The translations under genes and the position numbers were made by a program. A stretch of 64,000 nucleotides of DNA from positions 1,074,571-1,138,570 of the forward strand of contig CBDCEX010000017.1 in assembly GCA_965216025.1 (NCBI GenBank). The letters are read 5' to 3'. Below the pieces are notes generated by a model, which was not told the origin of the DNA, ran no database searches, and saw only the letters and a list, made by a program, of their open reading frames with translations. Source of the DNA: JADFQT01 sp965216025 (GTDB lineage Bacteria; Chloroflexota; Dehalococcoidia; Lucifugimonadales; UBA3495). Shown here one piece after another: positions 44,408 through 53,821 of the stretch; the stretch's first letter is position 1, and the number at the start of each line of letters is the position of its first letter.

Positions 44408-45569
44408 ATGAAGTTGCCAAGGCTATGGAAGGTCCTGATATGGACATCACTTGGCGTCGCAGTCACCCTGGTGGTAGCTCTGCTAGCTGGTGGGTGGTTT
44501 CTATCTGAAACAATTAGGGCTGAAATGCTGGAGTGCCAAAAGCGCGACCCACAGCCAGTTTTAGAGGTGGTCAAGATTAAAGAGGGCCAGATCACCCTCC
44601 GGGTGACACCCCAGGCCAAGGATAGTGGCGACTAGAACAGCGATGGTATCTATGGATTAGAGTCCATGGTTGGCTACGACCAGGTAGGTGCCATTATTGA
44701 TAGCAGTGACCAGCAAGTGGTTCGTGATCTGGTTCGGCTGACCGGCACCACCGGAGTGGGAGACTTGGTTCGCTTCGACCAATTCGCCTTCCCTGGTGAT
44801 CCTGAATCCGCGTTTGGTCTTCCCTTTGAACACGTACAATATTCGTCCCAGTTAAGCCACCGTCCCGGCCAGTTCCCAGCCTGGTTCGTAGATGGATCCA
44901 GGAACACCTGGGCCATCTTGCTACATGGCAGGAGGGTAAGCCCTCGGGAGACTCTGCGGATGCTTCCTGTTATGGCTAAAATGGATCTGCCATCGTTGTC
45001 AATCACCTACCGAAATGACTTTTGGGCGCCGAAGACCGAGGATTGCTATTACCGGTACGGGCAGACCGAATGGCAGGATTTGGAGGGAGCAGTCAGCTAC
45101 GCCCTGAAACATGGAGCTGATGATGTCGTCTTGGTCGGTTACAGTTACGGCGGCGCGATCGTCATGAATTTCCTCTACCAGTCCTCGCTAGCCGGCGAAG
45201 TGCGTGGGGTGATTCTTGACGCGCCGATGTTGGACCTCAACGCTGTCATGCAATCCGCCGCTGATGAGCGAAACATCCCCGGGCCTATCCTGATTTCGGC
45301 CAAGATTATCGCCCGGTACCGGTTCGACCTCCAATGGGAACATTTCAACTACTTTGAACGGGCAGATGAACTGGCCGCTCCTATTCTGCTCTTCCACGGC
45401 GATACAGACGGTATAGTTCCCGTGGAAACCAGCGACAAACTGTACGAACTCCGACCAGACATCGTGACCTTCGTAAGGGTTAAGGGTGGAGGCCATGCCC
45501 GTTCGTGGAACGCCGAGGGAGGCCTATGAAGCGGCGGTACGCGACTTCTTGCGAACCGTGACCCAGTAG
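44408..45569 (+). pseudogene. Membrane-anchored alpha/beta hydrolase, one nonsense codon and one 4-bp duplication
   Basis: From ATG 44408 (MKLPRLWKVLIW) a transmembrane helix (SLGVAVTLVVALLAGGWFL) leads into a small beta domain, then a TAG at 44633-44635 (after AKDSGD, probably a lost Trp), then NSDGIYGLESMVGYDQVGAI and the hydrolase: NTWAILLHGRRVSPRETLRM, DVVLVGYSYGGAIVMNFLYQ (nucleophile Ser), APILLFHGDTDGIVPVETSD (acid), KGGGHARSWN (His). At 45515-45522 GAGG is duplicated; removing one copy gives EAYEAAVRDFLRTVTQ and a stop at 45567-45569. The part from 44666 to 45529 could still be translated alone. Confidence 0.72.
45515..45522. repeat. 4-bp tandem duplication (GAGG) near the hydrolase 3' end
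   Basis: Removing one GAGG restores the natural C-terminus AYEAAVRDFLRTVTQ; with it, translation stops early at 45529. Confidence 0.7.
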
Positions 45570-46650
45570 GTTCCGTCCCAAACAGCTCCTTCAAGGGCCC
45601 GAGGCAAGTCAACATGGTCACCGCGCTAGGCGCCAACGCTGGATCCAATTAAGCCAAGGTTTCGGTTGTAGCGGCAAGCGCTGAGGAAACTGTGAAGAAA
45701 ACCTGTCCTCGGGTGACGGGGAGTTCAAGGTTGGCTATCTGCCGATTCACATAACCTGAAATCACTCCCAGTTGAAAAAGGCACCACTATACAGCTCATT
45801 AATACGAAGAACAGCATTATAAGGAACTTTGTTGTGTGTAAAGCTTGGTGGAGACGGGGGAGGCCCCACATCCAGCTCACCCCAACTACAAAAGGGCAAC
45901 TCAGACTGGACCCTAGAGCAAGTCTTCAGGGCGCATCCTATCACATATTTGTTGCTGGACCGTGGCGCCCTCGGAGTGGTTACGCATAGAGTCGAGACCA
46001 GTACAGCCGCCCCAAGAGGACGGACTGCTCGGCGAATGAAGCAATAATGGCGATGCACCGACCCCAATATCATAGGCACAGATATGATTCGCAGCTAGGT
46101 TAGACTGTTGGGGAATGAGAACAAGAACCCGACTCTCCACTTATCGACTAATAAGCGTCTATGCCATGGATTGCTTCATCAGTTGGTACAGATCTGCGCA
46201 TTTTGTGTGGCCTCAAGCAGTCGTCCGAAAGTGTCCCTCCGTTAACCAATCAGTCCCAAGTTCGAATCTTGCTTGGCTCCCCGGGGGGTGAGCCATACAG
46301 CGCTACTCTTGTCTCTCACTCTGCGCTTGAAGTCGGGCTTCGCCCGGACCAATCGTTTGCCTGGTCAGAAAAGAAGGCGCCTGAGATGAGCCTCGGATAC
46401 CTGCCTGCGTCTCGAGGGGGTCTTAAAGTAGCTTCGAAAGACTTGGAGAAGGCCAGGATCTGCTGATGGGTGTTATCCGAGCGGATGGGCTTTCCCAACG
46501 CCCCCCGCTAACGGAGCCACGGAATTAACAGCCGACCTTCCCCTGACGGACTTTAGCCTGCCACTCTTGTACGAGGCAGTAACGCGCCTTGGAGATCCAA
46601 GGCGGCTGATGCCACAGAATAACAAAAGCCGATTTGGGATCCAAATGATT
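45570..46650. other. Intergenic region, 1.1 kb, without a recognised gene
   Basis: Only short frames on both strands, none with a recognisable domain. A tRNA T-arm-like sequence occurs near 46257-46275 but no complete tRNA can be folded around it by eye. Confidence 0.45.
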
Positions 46651-46778
46651 TCATTTCTCGCAGGCGGTCTTGGCGATTCGCTGCAGCAGTTTGCGTTCCT
46701 CATCAGTCAGGCTGCAGACGTCAGTTTCGAATTCCGTAGGATCGCCGTCGAACAGAGTAGCGTAGAAAGTGTACGCTG
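46651..46778 (-). CDS. C-terminal end of the SGNH hydrolase, separated by MITE plus IS701
   Basis: Encodes AAYTFYATLFDGDPTEFETD, VCSLTDEERKLLQRIAKTAC and a TGA at 46651. Joined to 48410-48920 through one CTAG it gives HPTIAGSYL-AAYTFYATLF, the normal continuation after the catalytic DxxH motif of these hydrolases; the total is 212 residues with no frame error. It has no start of its own. Confidence 0.8.
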
Positions 46779-46782
46779 CTAG

Positions 46783-48235
46783 TATTACAACGTCAGTTCA
46801 GGGAGGGATGTGGGGTGATGCCCGCATGGCGGCGCGGCGCTTGGCATGGGAGCGTTTGGCCCGTTCGTTACTGTCCTGCGTATCCTCAAGCCACCGCAGC
46901 AACTCGGTTGGCCCGAACCGTTCCCGGGGCAGCATCTCCCGCACCACCCGGTACACCTGTGGCCTCGTGATCCGGGGCATCTTTTTCCCCCCAAGCCTGT
47001 TGCAGGCTCAGCAGAAAAGCTCCGCCCAGCAGGCACAGGGCCACGTGGTGATGCCAGCCAGCCCAGGTGCGGGTCTCGTACTCGTCCAGGCCTACGTCGC
47101 TTTTCTCCGTCTCAAACTCCGTTTCTATACGCCAACGGGAGCCTCCCACGTATGCCAGGGTCTCCAACGGGGTATCCTCCGGAGCATTGGACAGGTAGTA
47201 GCGGGGTTCGCTGCCGTCCCGGTTCCGGCGGTAGACGGCCCAGTGGATTTCGCCGGGCTTGCGCCTGCTGGTCGGTCGCACCCTCTGGGCGCTGAAAAGG
47301 TAGCTGCGTGGCCCCTGGCTTCCCTCGGCCACCGTTATCTCCCGCCAGGCCTCCTCCGGCAACTCGTCGCTGCGCTGCTCCATGGTCCGGCACTGACCGT
47401 CTCGCAGCCTGGGTTTGCGGGGACGCCCGAATCCCTGATACTCCGCACTGGTCCAGGCAGGCTCCGGCGGCCACACCGTAAAGCCGGACGGAACGTCCAG
47501 CACGTACCACATCCCCAAGGCCGCCAGGCCCTCCCGGAAGGACGGCGACATCCCGAAGGCGTCGTCCGCCGCGACCCATCCAGCCTTCAGGTGGCCCCGC
47601 TCCTGTGCCCGCCCCACCATCTCCAAGGCCAACTCCGTCTTGGACCGGTAGCCCTGCCTATCCTCCGGCACACCCGCCGCCTCACACCGGTCTTTGTCCG
47701 AGGTCCAACTCTCGGGCAGATACAGCCCCTTGTCCACCAATGCCCGTCCCAACGGGCTGACATAGGCCAGGAACATCCCCGCCTGGCAGTTGGCCACCTT
47801 CCCCAGCCTCCCGCAGTACTGCCGGGCCACTCCCACCGACTTCCTCCCCTGCTTGGGAAAGTCGCTGCCGTCCAGCACCCACACCCCTTCCGGATGCTCC
47901 AGCCGGGTTCCCAGGTACTCCTGCAGCCGTCCTATAATCACCTCATCGTCCCAGGGAGAATCGGTGAGAAACCGCTGCATCCCTCGGGCTGACCCCGGAA
48001 CCGTCTCCGACAGGTTCTCAGCGTTGCGCCGCTCCCCAGACTGTACCAGCAGGGCCTGGAGATAATGACCGCTGTGCTCCCGCGTCTCCCGGCGGCCAAA
48101 CAGCGGCGCGAAGTAAGCGTGAAAATCCCGAAATGACCCGTACACCTGCTCGAAAGCTGCCGCATCCACATCCCCACCTCACCTGCCTATTCCCAGCTAC
48201 ACAGTCATCCTATCAAACTAACTGACGTTGTAATA
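46783..48235 (-). mobile_element. IS701-family element copy B (1453 bp)
   Basis: Ends TATTACAACGTCAGTT in inverted orientation, flanked by CTAG (46779-46782 and 48236-48239). Diverged from copy A in both ends and protein, so the two are different isoforms. Directly beside the 170-bp MITE and within the SGNH hydrolase gene. Confidence 0.88.
46798..48169 (-). CDS. IS701-family transposase, copy B
   Basis: Starts MDAAAFEQVYGSFRDFHAYF at 48169. Catalytic regions: VWVLDGSDFPKQGRKSVGVA, GHLKAGWVAADDAFGMSPSF and VGGSRWRIETEFETEKSDVG. As in copy A, the frame must change by +1 at a GGGGGGAAAAAGATG sequence (about 46976-46990) to reach MPRITRPQVYRVVREMLPRE, FGPTELLRWLEDTQDSNERA and the stop at 46798. 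Copy A and B proteins differ at many positions yet share the same break, which argues against a random sequencing error. Confidence 0.85.
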
Positions 48236-48239
48236 CTAG

Positions 48240-48409
48240 AAGTCTGGCCGGAAACCTCGATTCCCCCTAGGCCAGCGTTTTCTTAACGTCGATTATCAAG
48301 GGGATAGTGGGTATTGCAACGTATTACATGCACCACCATGCCATATAAGTCTTGAATACGTCTGCTTCGCGTAGCGCAAAACCCGGCCAATGGCTTTCCG
48401 GCCAGACTT
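48240..48409. mobile_element. 170-bp MITE flanked by CTAG, within the SGNH hydrolase gene
   Basis: Inverted repeats AAGTCTGGCCGGAAA/TTTCCGGCCAGACTT and CTAG on both sides (48236-48239 and 48410-48413). One CTAG is shared with IS701 copy B. It adds a foreign tail to the truncated hydrolase. Confidence 0.88.
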
Positions 48410-48920
48410 CTAGGTATGACCCGGCGATGGTCGGATGACTGCCATCTTCAGCGTGTAACACCGGTTTGTCGTGTTTGGCAGCCAATTTCTGCCAGGCAGT
48501 CCCCACCGGTACGACTGACACCCCAAGCTCCTTTCCGATTTTGTTGTAGCTGTCGGTCAGTAATCTCTGATTCTCCGGCTCTTTTTTTCGTGCCCAGGTC
48601 ATGAACAAGACCATTTTCGCGCCGCTTTCCTTCATGGCGGGCACGAATTCCCTGACGTTTTCATGGAAACGATTGGAGTTCTTGACTGGTAGCGTGCTCT
48701 GCTCTTGGAACACGACGTAGTCCCATTTCGCACTGGTAATCGTACTCGCGGCACCGGCGTTCCAATGCCGACGCAAAGATGCTCCGCCCGCCGAGATGAT
48801 CTTGGACTCGATAGTGATGCCCTTGCCTGCTTTAGCGATCGCGCTCAGCAAGGTGGGCAGGTCATTCTTCGTTGTGAAACTATTACCGATGAAGAGCATT
48901 CGGACTCTGTTTCCTGGCAT
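48410..48920 (-). CDS. SGNH/GDSL-like hydrolase, main part, 3' end displaced by MITE and IS701
   Basis: ATG 48920 follows a GAGGAG Shine-Dalgarno. Block I has the catalytic Ser in VRMLFIGNSFTTKNDLPTLL; block II SAGGASLRRHW (oxyanion Gly); block III DYVVFQEQSTLP; block V DGSHPTIAGSYL with the catalytic Asp/His. The closest description is the DUF4886-type SGNH hydrolase, an esterase or acetylesterase. After GSYL the frame enters the MITE and adds about 28 foreign residues before stopping at 48324. The true C-terminus is at 46651-46778. All catalytic residues are retained, so partial activity is conceivable. Confidence 0.82.
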
Positions 48921-48991
48921 CAAATTCTCCTCAGAATTTTTCCGACCGTAGGATTGAGAAGCCTCTTTGTGAGAAATACCTGCAAATCGGT

Positions 48992-50125
48992 TTAGCTAGC
49001 CCCCAGGGACGCTTTAAAAGCCTCGAAAATCGCATCATTGGACTGTCTCAAGATGGTTGTGTTCACCGTCAGTCTGGATATCCGGTTGGTGCCTTCGTCT
49101 GGGTAAAGGAATACGTGGCTATGGCGAAGGCTGTCGACCACTTTCTCCGCGTCTACTCCGGGGGCGAGTGTCAGTGGGAAAATATTGGAGCCATGTTCGA
49201 ATGCCCTCACCTCGACCTTCGGTAAAGTATTAATCCTCTCGACCAGGTCCTGCCCTTTTTCCAACGCCTGGCGGAACTGTTCTTCAAAACCCTCGGTGCC
49301 CTTCAGCGCCAGGCCAGCGGCAAAATAGCAAGATGCCAGACCCCCGCCGAACATCCTTCTAGTATGAAACATTCCGTCTAGCTGCTGGGAATCTCCCGCC
49401 AGGATTGCGCCGAAGGGCGCGCCGAAGTACTTGTAGAGCGAAATGTAGACCGTGTCGAACAGCTTGGAGTATTCTCGCGGGCCTATCCCCGACGCAGCCG
49501 ACATCATGTAAAGCCTCGCCCCATCCAGGTGAGTGCCGATACCCTGATCGCTGCAGTAATCGGTCATGGCCTTCATTTCTTGAAATGGAACCACCTGACC
49601 CATCTGACGGCGGACTGGACTTTCAATCATCACCGCACCGACGGGATTGGCGACCCTTCCTGAAGTGGACTCGACAATCGCTTCCTTCAGCTCTTCCAGG
49701 GTGAAGCCGGTTCTACCTCTGGCCAATGGAACAAGATTGATCCCGCTCAGCTGAGTCACGCAGTCGCCCGAATCGTGATAGAGGTGGCTTTGCTCTTGCA
49801 CAATCACCCTAGTCTTGGTACCACACAGAGCCCTGATGGCGAGATGATTGGCCAGGGTTCCGGTCGGCATGAATATCGCAGATTCTTTTCCCAGGGCCGC
49901 AGCGAAGTGGTTTTCCAAAGCCGCCACACTGCCTCCCAGGGAGTACGAATCCGGGTCCAGTCCAGAGTCTGATTCTATGTCCGCTAGCTGGAGCAAAAAC
50001 GAACGAGTTGATTTCGGTTCACCATCGCCTCTGAATACCACGGCAGATCTGGATTCCAGTGGGTCACTGGATCCACGTACGCTTATGCGGTTTTCAATTT
50101 CGGTCTCCAGGGGTAACGTGGACAT
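48992..50125 (-). CDS. Low-specificity threonine aldolase/beta-eliminating lyase family
   Basis: 377 residues from ATG 50125, with GAGGGAG upstream. A fold-type I PLP enzyme: FRGDGEPKSTRSFLLQLADI, MPTGTLANHLAIRALCG (PLP phosphate region), GVAMIESP-like segment AVMIESPVRRQMGQVVPFQE, HLDGARLYMMSAASG (PLP Asp region) and ISLYKYFGAPFGAILAG with the candidate PLP Lys. The family cleaves threonine to glycine and acetaldehyde or eliminates from similar amino acids. The insertion between GEPKS and LADI differs from E. coli LtaE, so substrate specificity is open. The gene is intact and solitary. Confidence 0.85.
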   Translation of the reverse strand: MSTLPLETEIENRISVRGSSDPLESRSAVVFRGDGEPKSTRSFLLQLADIESDSGLDPDSYSLGGSVAALENHFAAALGKESAIFMPTGTLANHLAIRALCGTKTRVIVQEQSHLYHDSGDCVTQLSGINLVPLARGRTGFTLEELKEAIVESTSGRVANPVGAVMIESPVRRQMGQVVPFQEMKAMTDYCSDQGIGTHLDGARLYMMSAASGIGPREYSKLFDTVYISLYKYFGAPFGAILAGDSQQLDGMFHTRRMFGGGLASCYFAAGLALKGTEGFEEQFRQALEKGQDLVERINTLPKVEVRAFEHGSNIFPLTLAPGVDAEKVVDSLRHSHVFLYPDEGTNRISRLTVNTTILRQSNDAIFEAFKASLGAS

Positions 50126-50349
50126 CACCGCACTCCCTCAAGTATTGATCCGCCAAACTATTGGGATGGTACCGGGCAGTGTAAATGGAGTCAACTTTGG
50201 CACCTACTTCCGGGCCCACCAGGATGGGCAAACTCTGCTGCTGCTGGCACCAAAGTAAACAAACCAATTCATCTTAAACAATTGTATTTGCTATCTTCCT
50301 GGCATCTAATGTACAGTCCCTGCGGACGCTTACCAGGACCTGGGAGGTA

Positions 50350-51057
50350 GTGTTGCCCAATCCAGATTTGTCCACGGTAAACACCCTGGCCTTCGATATT
50401 TTCGGCACCGTGCTGAATCTGAGCGATAGTCTGACTCTACCGACTGACCGATTCTTGAAAAAGCACGGCGCAGCCGTAGATGCCAACTCCTTTTGGTCGG
50501 ACTGGCGAAATCGGCAGGGCATTGAGCAGTATCAGGATAATCTATTAATGCTGGGCCACAGCGGTTACCTGGAGACCTGTCGGCGGGCGTTAATCTACTG
50601 TCTGCGGCTTCACCGCGTACAATTCACCTATGACGAGGTGGAACAGTTCATGGAGGTTTACCAGGGGTTACAGCCCTATCCCGATGCGGTGGAGGGATTA
50701 GCCAAGCTTTCAACGAGTTTCCATTTGGTGGCTCTTTCCAACGGGGAGCAAGGGTATTTGGAGCATCTGGTCGAGAACAACATATGCGTGGAATTTTTGG
50801 AGATCATTTCGGTGGAACAGGCCGGAGTGTTTAAACCGCACCCGGCAGTGTACCGCACTGCTGCTAAGGTTCTGGGAAGGGAGCCTGCGGAAATCATGAT
50901 GGTGGCGGCTCATTCTTTCGACATTATGGGTGCTCGAGCCTGCGGTTTCAGGGGTGCCTACGTAAATCGCTACGGGCTGCCGATGGAGGAAACGCCCTAC
51001 CTACCCGACATGGAAGTCGCCGATTTTCTGGAATTAGCGGCTCATTTGGTTTCTTGA
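50350..51057 (+). CDS. Haloacid dehalogenase-like hydrolase (type II HAD)
   Basis: 235 residues; the GTG at 50350 follows GGGAGGTA (a TTG one codon later is possible). Motif I NTLAFDIFGTVLN contains the nucleophile Asp; motif II FHLVALSNGEQGYLEHLVE (Ser/Asn); motif III Lys in QAGVFKPHPAVYRTAAKVLG; motif IV MMVAAHSFDIMGARACGFRG. The layout matches L-2-haloacid dehalogenases, which release halide from 2-haloalkanoates, though many such HADs act on phosphates. The motif IV Asp-x-Asp is reduced, so the substrate is uncertain. The gene is intact. Confidence 0.86.
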   Translation: MLPNPDLSTVNTLAFDIFGTVLNLSDSLTLPTDRFLKKHGAAVDANSFWSDWRNRQGIEQYQDNLLMLGHSGYLETCRRALIYCLRLHRVQFTYDEVEQFMEVYQGLQPYPDAVEGLAKLSTSFHLVALSNGEQGYLEHLVENNICVEFLEIISVEQAGVFKPHPAVYRTAAKVLGREPAEIMMVAAHSFDIMGARACGFRGAYVNRYGLPMEETPYLPDMEVADFLELAAHLVS

Positions 51058-51136
51058 GCGTCAATCCTTTTTCAGGCGCGCCTCGCTTGGGTATTCGAAC
51101 TTGCAAACTTTCTTCGGTTGGTCCAGGACGTAAGAT

Positions 51137-51742
51137 TTGAGCGGCGAAGTCGTAGTCACGTTCTGGTTTGATTACACCTGCCCTCATTGCCATTTAGGTC
51201 TGCAGGGGTTGGACACCCTATCTAAGGAGTTGGCGTTCAACATAGACCGACGGCCCTATCTGCTTCGTCCGGATGCCCCAATAACCGGCTTTTTGGGTCG
51301 GAGCCACCAGGCTGAGGCCCAACCGCCGACCCGGGATTCATCAGTTCGGCATCCATTAATCGCCCTTCCCGAAGAGAAACCTGGATTGGAGCCATTCTCC
51401 AGTCGGTCTCTTAGCACCGTTTTGGTCCACGAAGCCACGGCCTGCGCCAGGGAACTGGGCAGAGAACGAGAATTCTACCTGGCCGTCGCTATGGAGTATT
51501 GGGAAAGAGGTGCCGATTTGGAGAGCATCTATACTCTCCGTAAGTTGGCCATCAAAGCGAAGCTGGACTGGAGGCTCATGTGGCTCAAGTTGGAGTCCGG
51601 TCACTACAGGTCATGGGTCATGGAAGAACACCGAGCGGCTGCGGACAGAGGCGTGAAAGGAGTACCTTCTTATCTAATCGGCGAGCAATTGTACGCCGGC
51701 GATGTCAGTCTGGAGGAGTTACGAAGTGCGATACGCGGTTGA
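51137..51742 (+). CDS. DsbA-family thiol oxidoreductase (FrnE-like)
   Basis: 201 residues. A TTG start at 51137 fits the protein's beginning (VVVTFWFDYTCPHCHLGLQG). The redox motif is CPHC near residue 15; the cis-Pro loop is RGVKGVPSYLIGEQLYAG. The helical insert lies between. There is no signal peptide, so a cytoplasmic role like FrnE or 2-hydroxychromene isomerase relatives is likely. It lies about 80 bp after the HAD gene in the same direction and may be co-transcribed. Confidence 0.85.
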   Translation: MSGEVVVTFWFDYTCPHCHLGLQGLDTLSKELAFNIDRRPYLLRPDAPITGFLGRSHQAEAQPPTRDSSVRHPLIALPEEKPGLEPFSSRSLSTVLVHEATACARELGREREFYLAVAMEYWERGADLESIYTLRKLAIKAKLDWRLMWLKLESGHYRSWVMEEHRAAADRGVKGVPSYLIGEQLYAGDVSLEELRSAIRG

Positions 51743-51818
51743 TGCTAGTAAAAGCCGCGCCTGAAAAGATCCAGCTCAATCCGCTCACCTGCCATGGTGC
51801 TGGGCCTTAACGGTTAGG

Positions 51819-52297
51819 GAAACGCCTGGCAGAACGGTTGGTACCAGCCGCAGCCAACCAGAGGTATTCGGGCGATGGCCAGGGTATACGCGGGGTGAGG
51901 CCCTTCTCAGGCGTTTTATCGGGAGAAGATTTACCTGCAACTGGGCTTCTCCTCCCTCGAGGACTATCTGGTAGAAGCCTGGGAAGGTAGGTTCTTGAAG
52001 CTAGACGCCAACGATATTCTGGCAATGGTCAATACCTGGCAGCGGGGAGACATAAGTGATAATCCACTTTACCAGGTGGACATTCACCAAGCGTTGGGAA
52101 CGATAAAAGCCAAGGCAATCATCATGCCGTCTGAGACGGACCAATACTTTCCGCCGGTGGATAGTGAAATTGAAGCACGGCAAATGCCTAACGCGGAGCT
52201 TCGCATTATTCCATCAATATGGGGGCATCTTGCCGGAGGTCCTGGACGAAATCCAGCAGACACCCAGTTTATCGACAGGAACTTGAAAAAAATATAA
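51819..52297 (+). pseudogene. Homoserine O-acetyltransferase-like alpha/beta hydrolase, 3' part
   Basis: Reads AWQNGWYQPQPTRGIRAMAR, VYAG, then a TGA where Trp is expected, then GPSQAFYREKIYLQLGFSSL, EDYLVEAWEGRFLKLDAND, ILAMVNTWQRGDISDNPLYQ, IKAKAIIMPSETDQYFPPVD (catalytic Asp) and IPSIWGHLAGGPGRNPADTQ (catalytic His). The N-terminal half with the Ser nucleophile is missing. The family includes MetX and related acyltransferases. Dead by truncation and nonsense mutation. Confidence 0.75.
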
Positions 52298-52320
52298 CTA
52301 GTTGAAAGCCTCAGTTGGGC

Positions 52321-52357
52321 AAAGTTGCCTACATCACGTATCTGAGTAGGCAACTTT
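52321..52357 (+). terminator. 12-bp inverted repeat after the acetyltransferase-like pseudogene
   Basis: AAAGTTGCCTAC/GTAGGCAACTTT with a 13-base loop, 24 bases after the stop at 52297. No U-run, so it may be a weak terminator or a mRNA-stabilising hairpin. Confidence 0.45.
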
Positions 52358-52383
52358 CCCTCCAGTTGGAGGTGCTGATCAAG

Positions 52384-53011
52384 ATATTGAGGACTGGGGC
52401 TACTCGCCCATGACCCTGCGAAAAAACGCCGATGGCGATACCACTTATTTTTGCGTCGCTGACGGGGAAGGCAACTGTGTTTCGTGGATTGACAGCTTGT
52501 CAAATGCCTTCGGTTCGGGCTTTGTAGCTGAAGGGACCGGCGTTCTGTTTTAACAACCGCGCCGGAAGAGGTTTCAGCTTGGCCCCAGGCCATCCCAACA
52601 TAATTGCACCGGGGAAGCGCACTATGCACACCCTTAACTGCTGTATGGCTCTGAAAGACGGTAGGCCGGCGATAATCGGCGGCACCCCCGGTGGAGATTT
52701 CCAGGCTCAGTGCGGCCTGCAAATACTGACTTGACTTTGGCATAGCACCCCAGAAAGCAGTGGAGGCCCCTCGGTGGTGGAGTTTTCCCGGGACAGATCC
52801 GGCCAGCATAGGTACTCCGGTGGAACTAAGCACCGAGCCGGAAATGTCTGAGGATACTCTAAAAGCCCTGGAGCGAATGGGGCATAAAGTTGCCCGGCGT
52901 AGACCCGGAATCCACGATGGCAAGACCCAGCTCATCGTTCGAAATCTCGAATCCGGTGTTTTGATGGGCGCTTCGGATCCCAGAGGGGATGGTCAGGCCG
53001 CCGCCTGGTGA
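52384..53011 (+). pseudogene. Gamma-glutamyltransferase, C-terminal part with two frameshifts
   Basis: Blocks in order: DTTYFCVADGEGNCVSWIDS, SNAFGSGFVAEGTGVLF, NNRAGRGFSLAPGHPNIIAP, GRPAIIGGTPGGDFQAQCGL, EAPRWWSFPGTDPASIG and ESGVLMGASDPRGDGQAAAW. This is the small-subunit region of GGT-type enzymes. Two single-T insertions (near 52550 and near 52729) break the frame; correcting both joins VLF-NNRAG and QILT-DFGIAPQKAVEAP. The large subunit is absent. Confidence 0.8.
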
Positions 53012-53104
53012 GTTCAAACGGTTGCTGTTGGACTTGACCCTCGGCGAGACCCAAGACACCCTGGAGGATTTCCCGTTTTAGACGGCAGTCAGTGAAGAAA
53101 CAAA

Positions 53105-53491
53105 ATGTGTGACCACTGCCGAACCCGCAAGTCATGGAGAACGGATCTTTTTGAGGATGAAGTTCTCTCTTGCGAATATATAGAGGATTTAGACGACGAT
53201 GGCTGCCCAGCGCAAGCAATCGCTCTGATAACCGGGCGGTATGTGGAAGACCATTTGTGCAAAGACTGCGCTGAAAAGGAACCCGACCAATTGGATGAGG
53301 GGCTAGGGGACTTTCTGCGGAAGCATGGGTTTCAAAAAAGCGTAGATTATCTGCCTATAACTGAGTCACCTGGGGAATGCACTGGGCCTTCATGCAGCAA
53401 TCTAGCCAGTTTCGCCAAGATGGTCATCGAGACATGGAGTTATTGTCAAGACCATATGTTGCCTGCCGGTCATGGGGTCACGGACGTATAG
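53105..53491 (+). CDS. Cys-rich hypothetical protein, possible zinc-binding
   Basis: 128 residues starting MCDHCRTRKSWRTDLFEDE. It has several paired Cys motifs: CDHC at 2-5, HLCKDC in the middle, CTGPSC and YCQDH near the end, a pattern that suggests two metal-binding knuckles. The composition is acidic and soluble, with no signal peptide. The frame is intact and codon use looks normal. No family recognised. It follows the GGT pseudogene in the same direction. Confidence 0.5.
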   Translation: MCDHCRTRKSWRTDLFEDEVLSCEYIEDLDDDGCPAQAIALITGRYVEDHLCKDCAEKEPDQLDEGLGDFLRKHGFQKSVDYLPITESPGECTGPSCSNLASFAKMVIETWSYCQDHMLPAGHGVTDV

Positions 53492-53559
53492 AAAAGAACG
53501 GCTGTTGGGCCTATTGCCCCGCATGCGTGGCCGGGGTGAACTGGCAGAAATAACCAGGT

Positions 53560-53690
53560 TATGGCCTGCGCCACTTACAACGGTCACTCATCCCCAAAGT
53601 TGGAGAAGGCGGTATTGGACTACCTGGGGGAGTTCTCCAACTCGGAGTTGGTGAACAGCATCTGGCCATCGGGCAGCCCAACTTCAAGGG
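53560..53690 (+). pseudogene. Possible serine recombinase C-terminal fragment
   Basis: A frame reads ACATYNGHSSPKLEKAVLDY, LGEFSNSELV, similar to the region after the zinc ribbon of large serine recombinases (LE-AVL-YL--FSDPELV). Too short to be certain. Confidence 0.3.
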
Positions 53691-53821
53691 ATGGGTAAAT
53701 CCTGAGGACCGCTATCTCATGCCCAGGCTGGAGTCCTTCAGGGACAGCAATTGAAGGTATTCCTTCCAGTTCCAAGTCTTGGTTAAGTATCTGATACGGC
53801 AATAAGGAGAGCAACCACCAT

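Noticed and set aside
25950..44635. Several in-frame TAG codons (25950, 31718, 32352, 44633) suggested TAG might be read as an amino acid.
   Set aside because: Intact genes here end with TAG (ATPase at 17416, GMC at 32687, quinone oxidoreductase at 34390, hydrolase at 36547), the replaced residues differ (probable Gln, Glu, Trp), and a TGA nonsense codon occurs in another pseudogene. Ordinary nonsense mutations explain them.
46200..46295. TTCGAAT within a CAAG/CTTG stem resembles a tRNA T-arm.
   Set aside because: No acceptor, D or anticodon arm can be paired around it by eye; at best a degenerate fragment.
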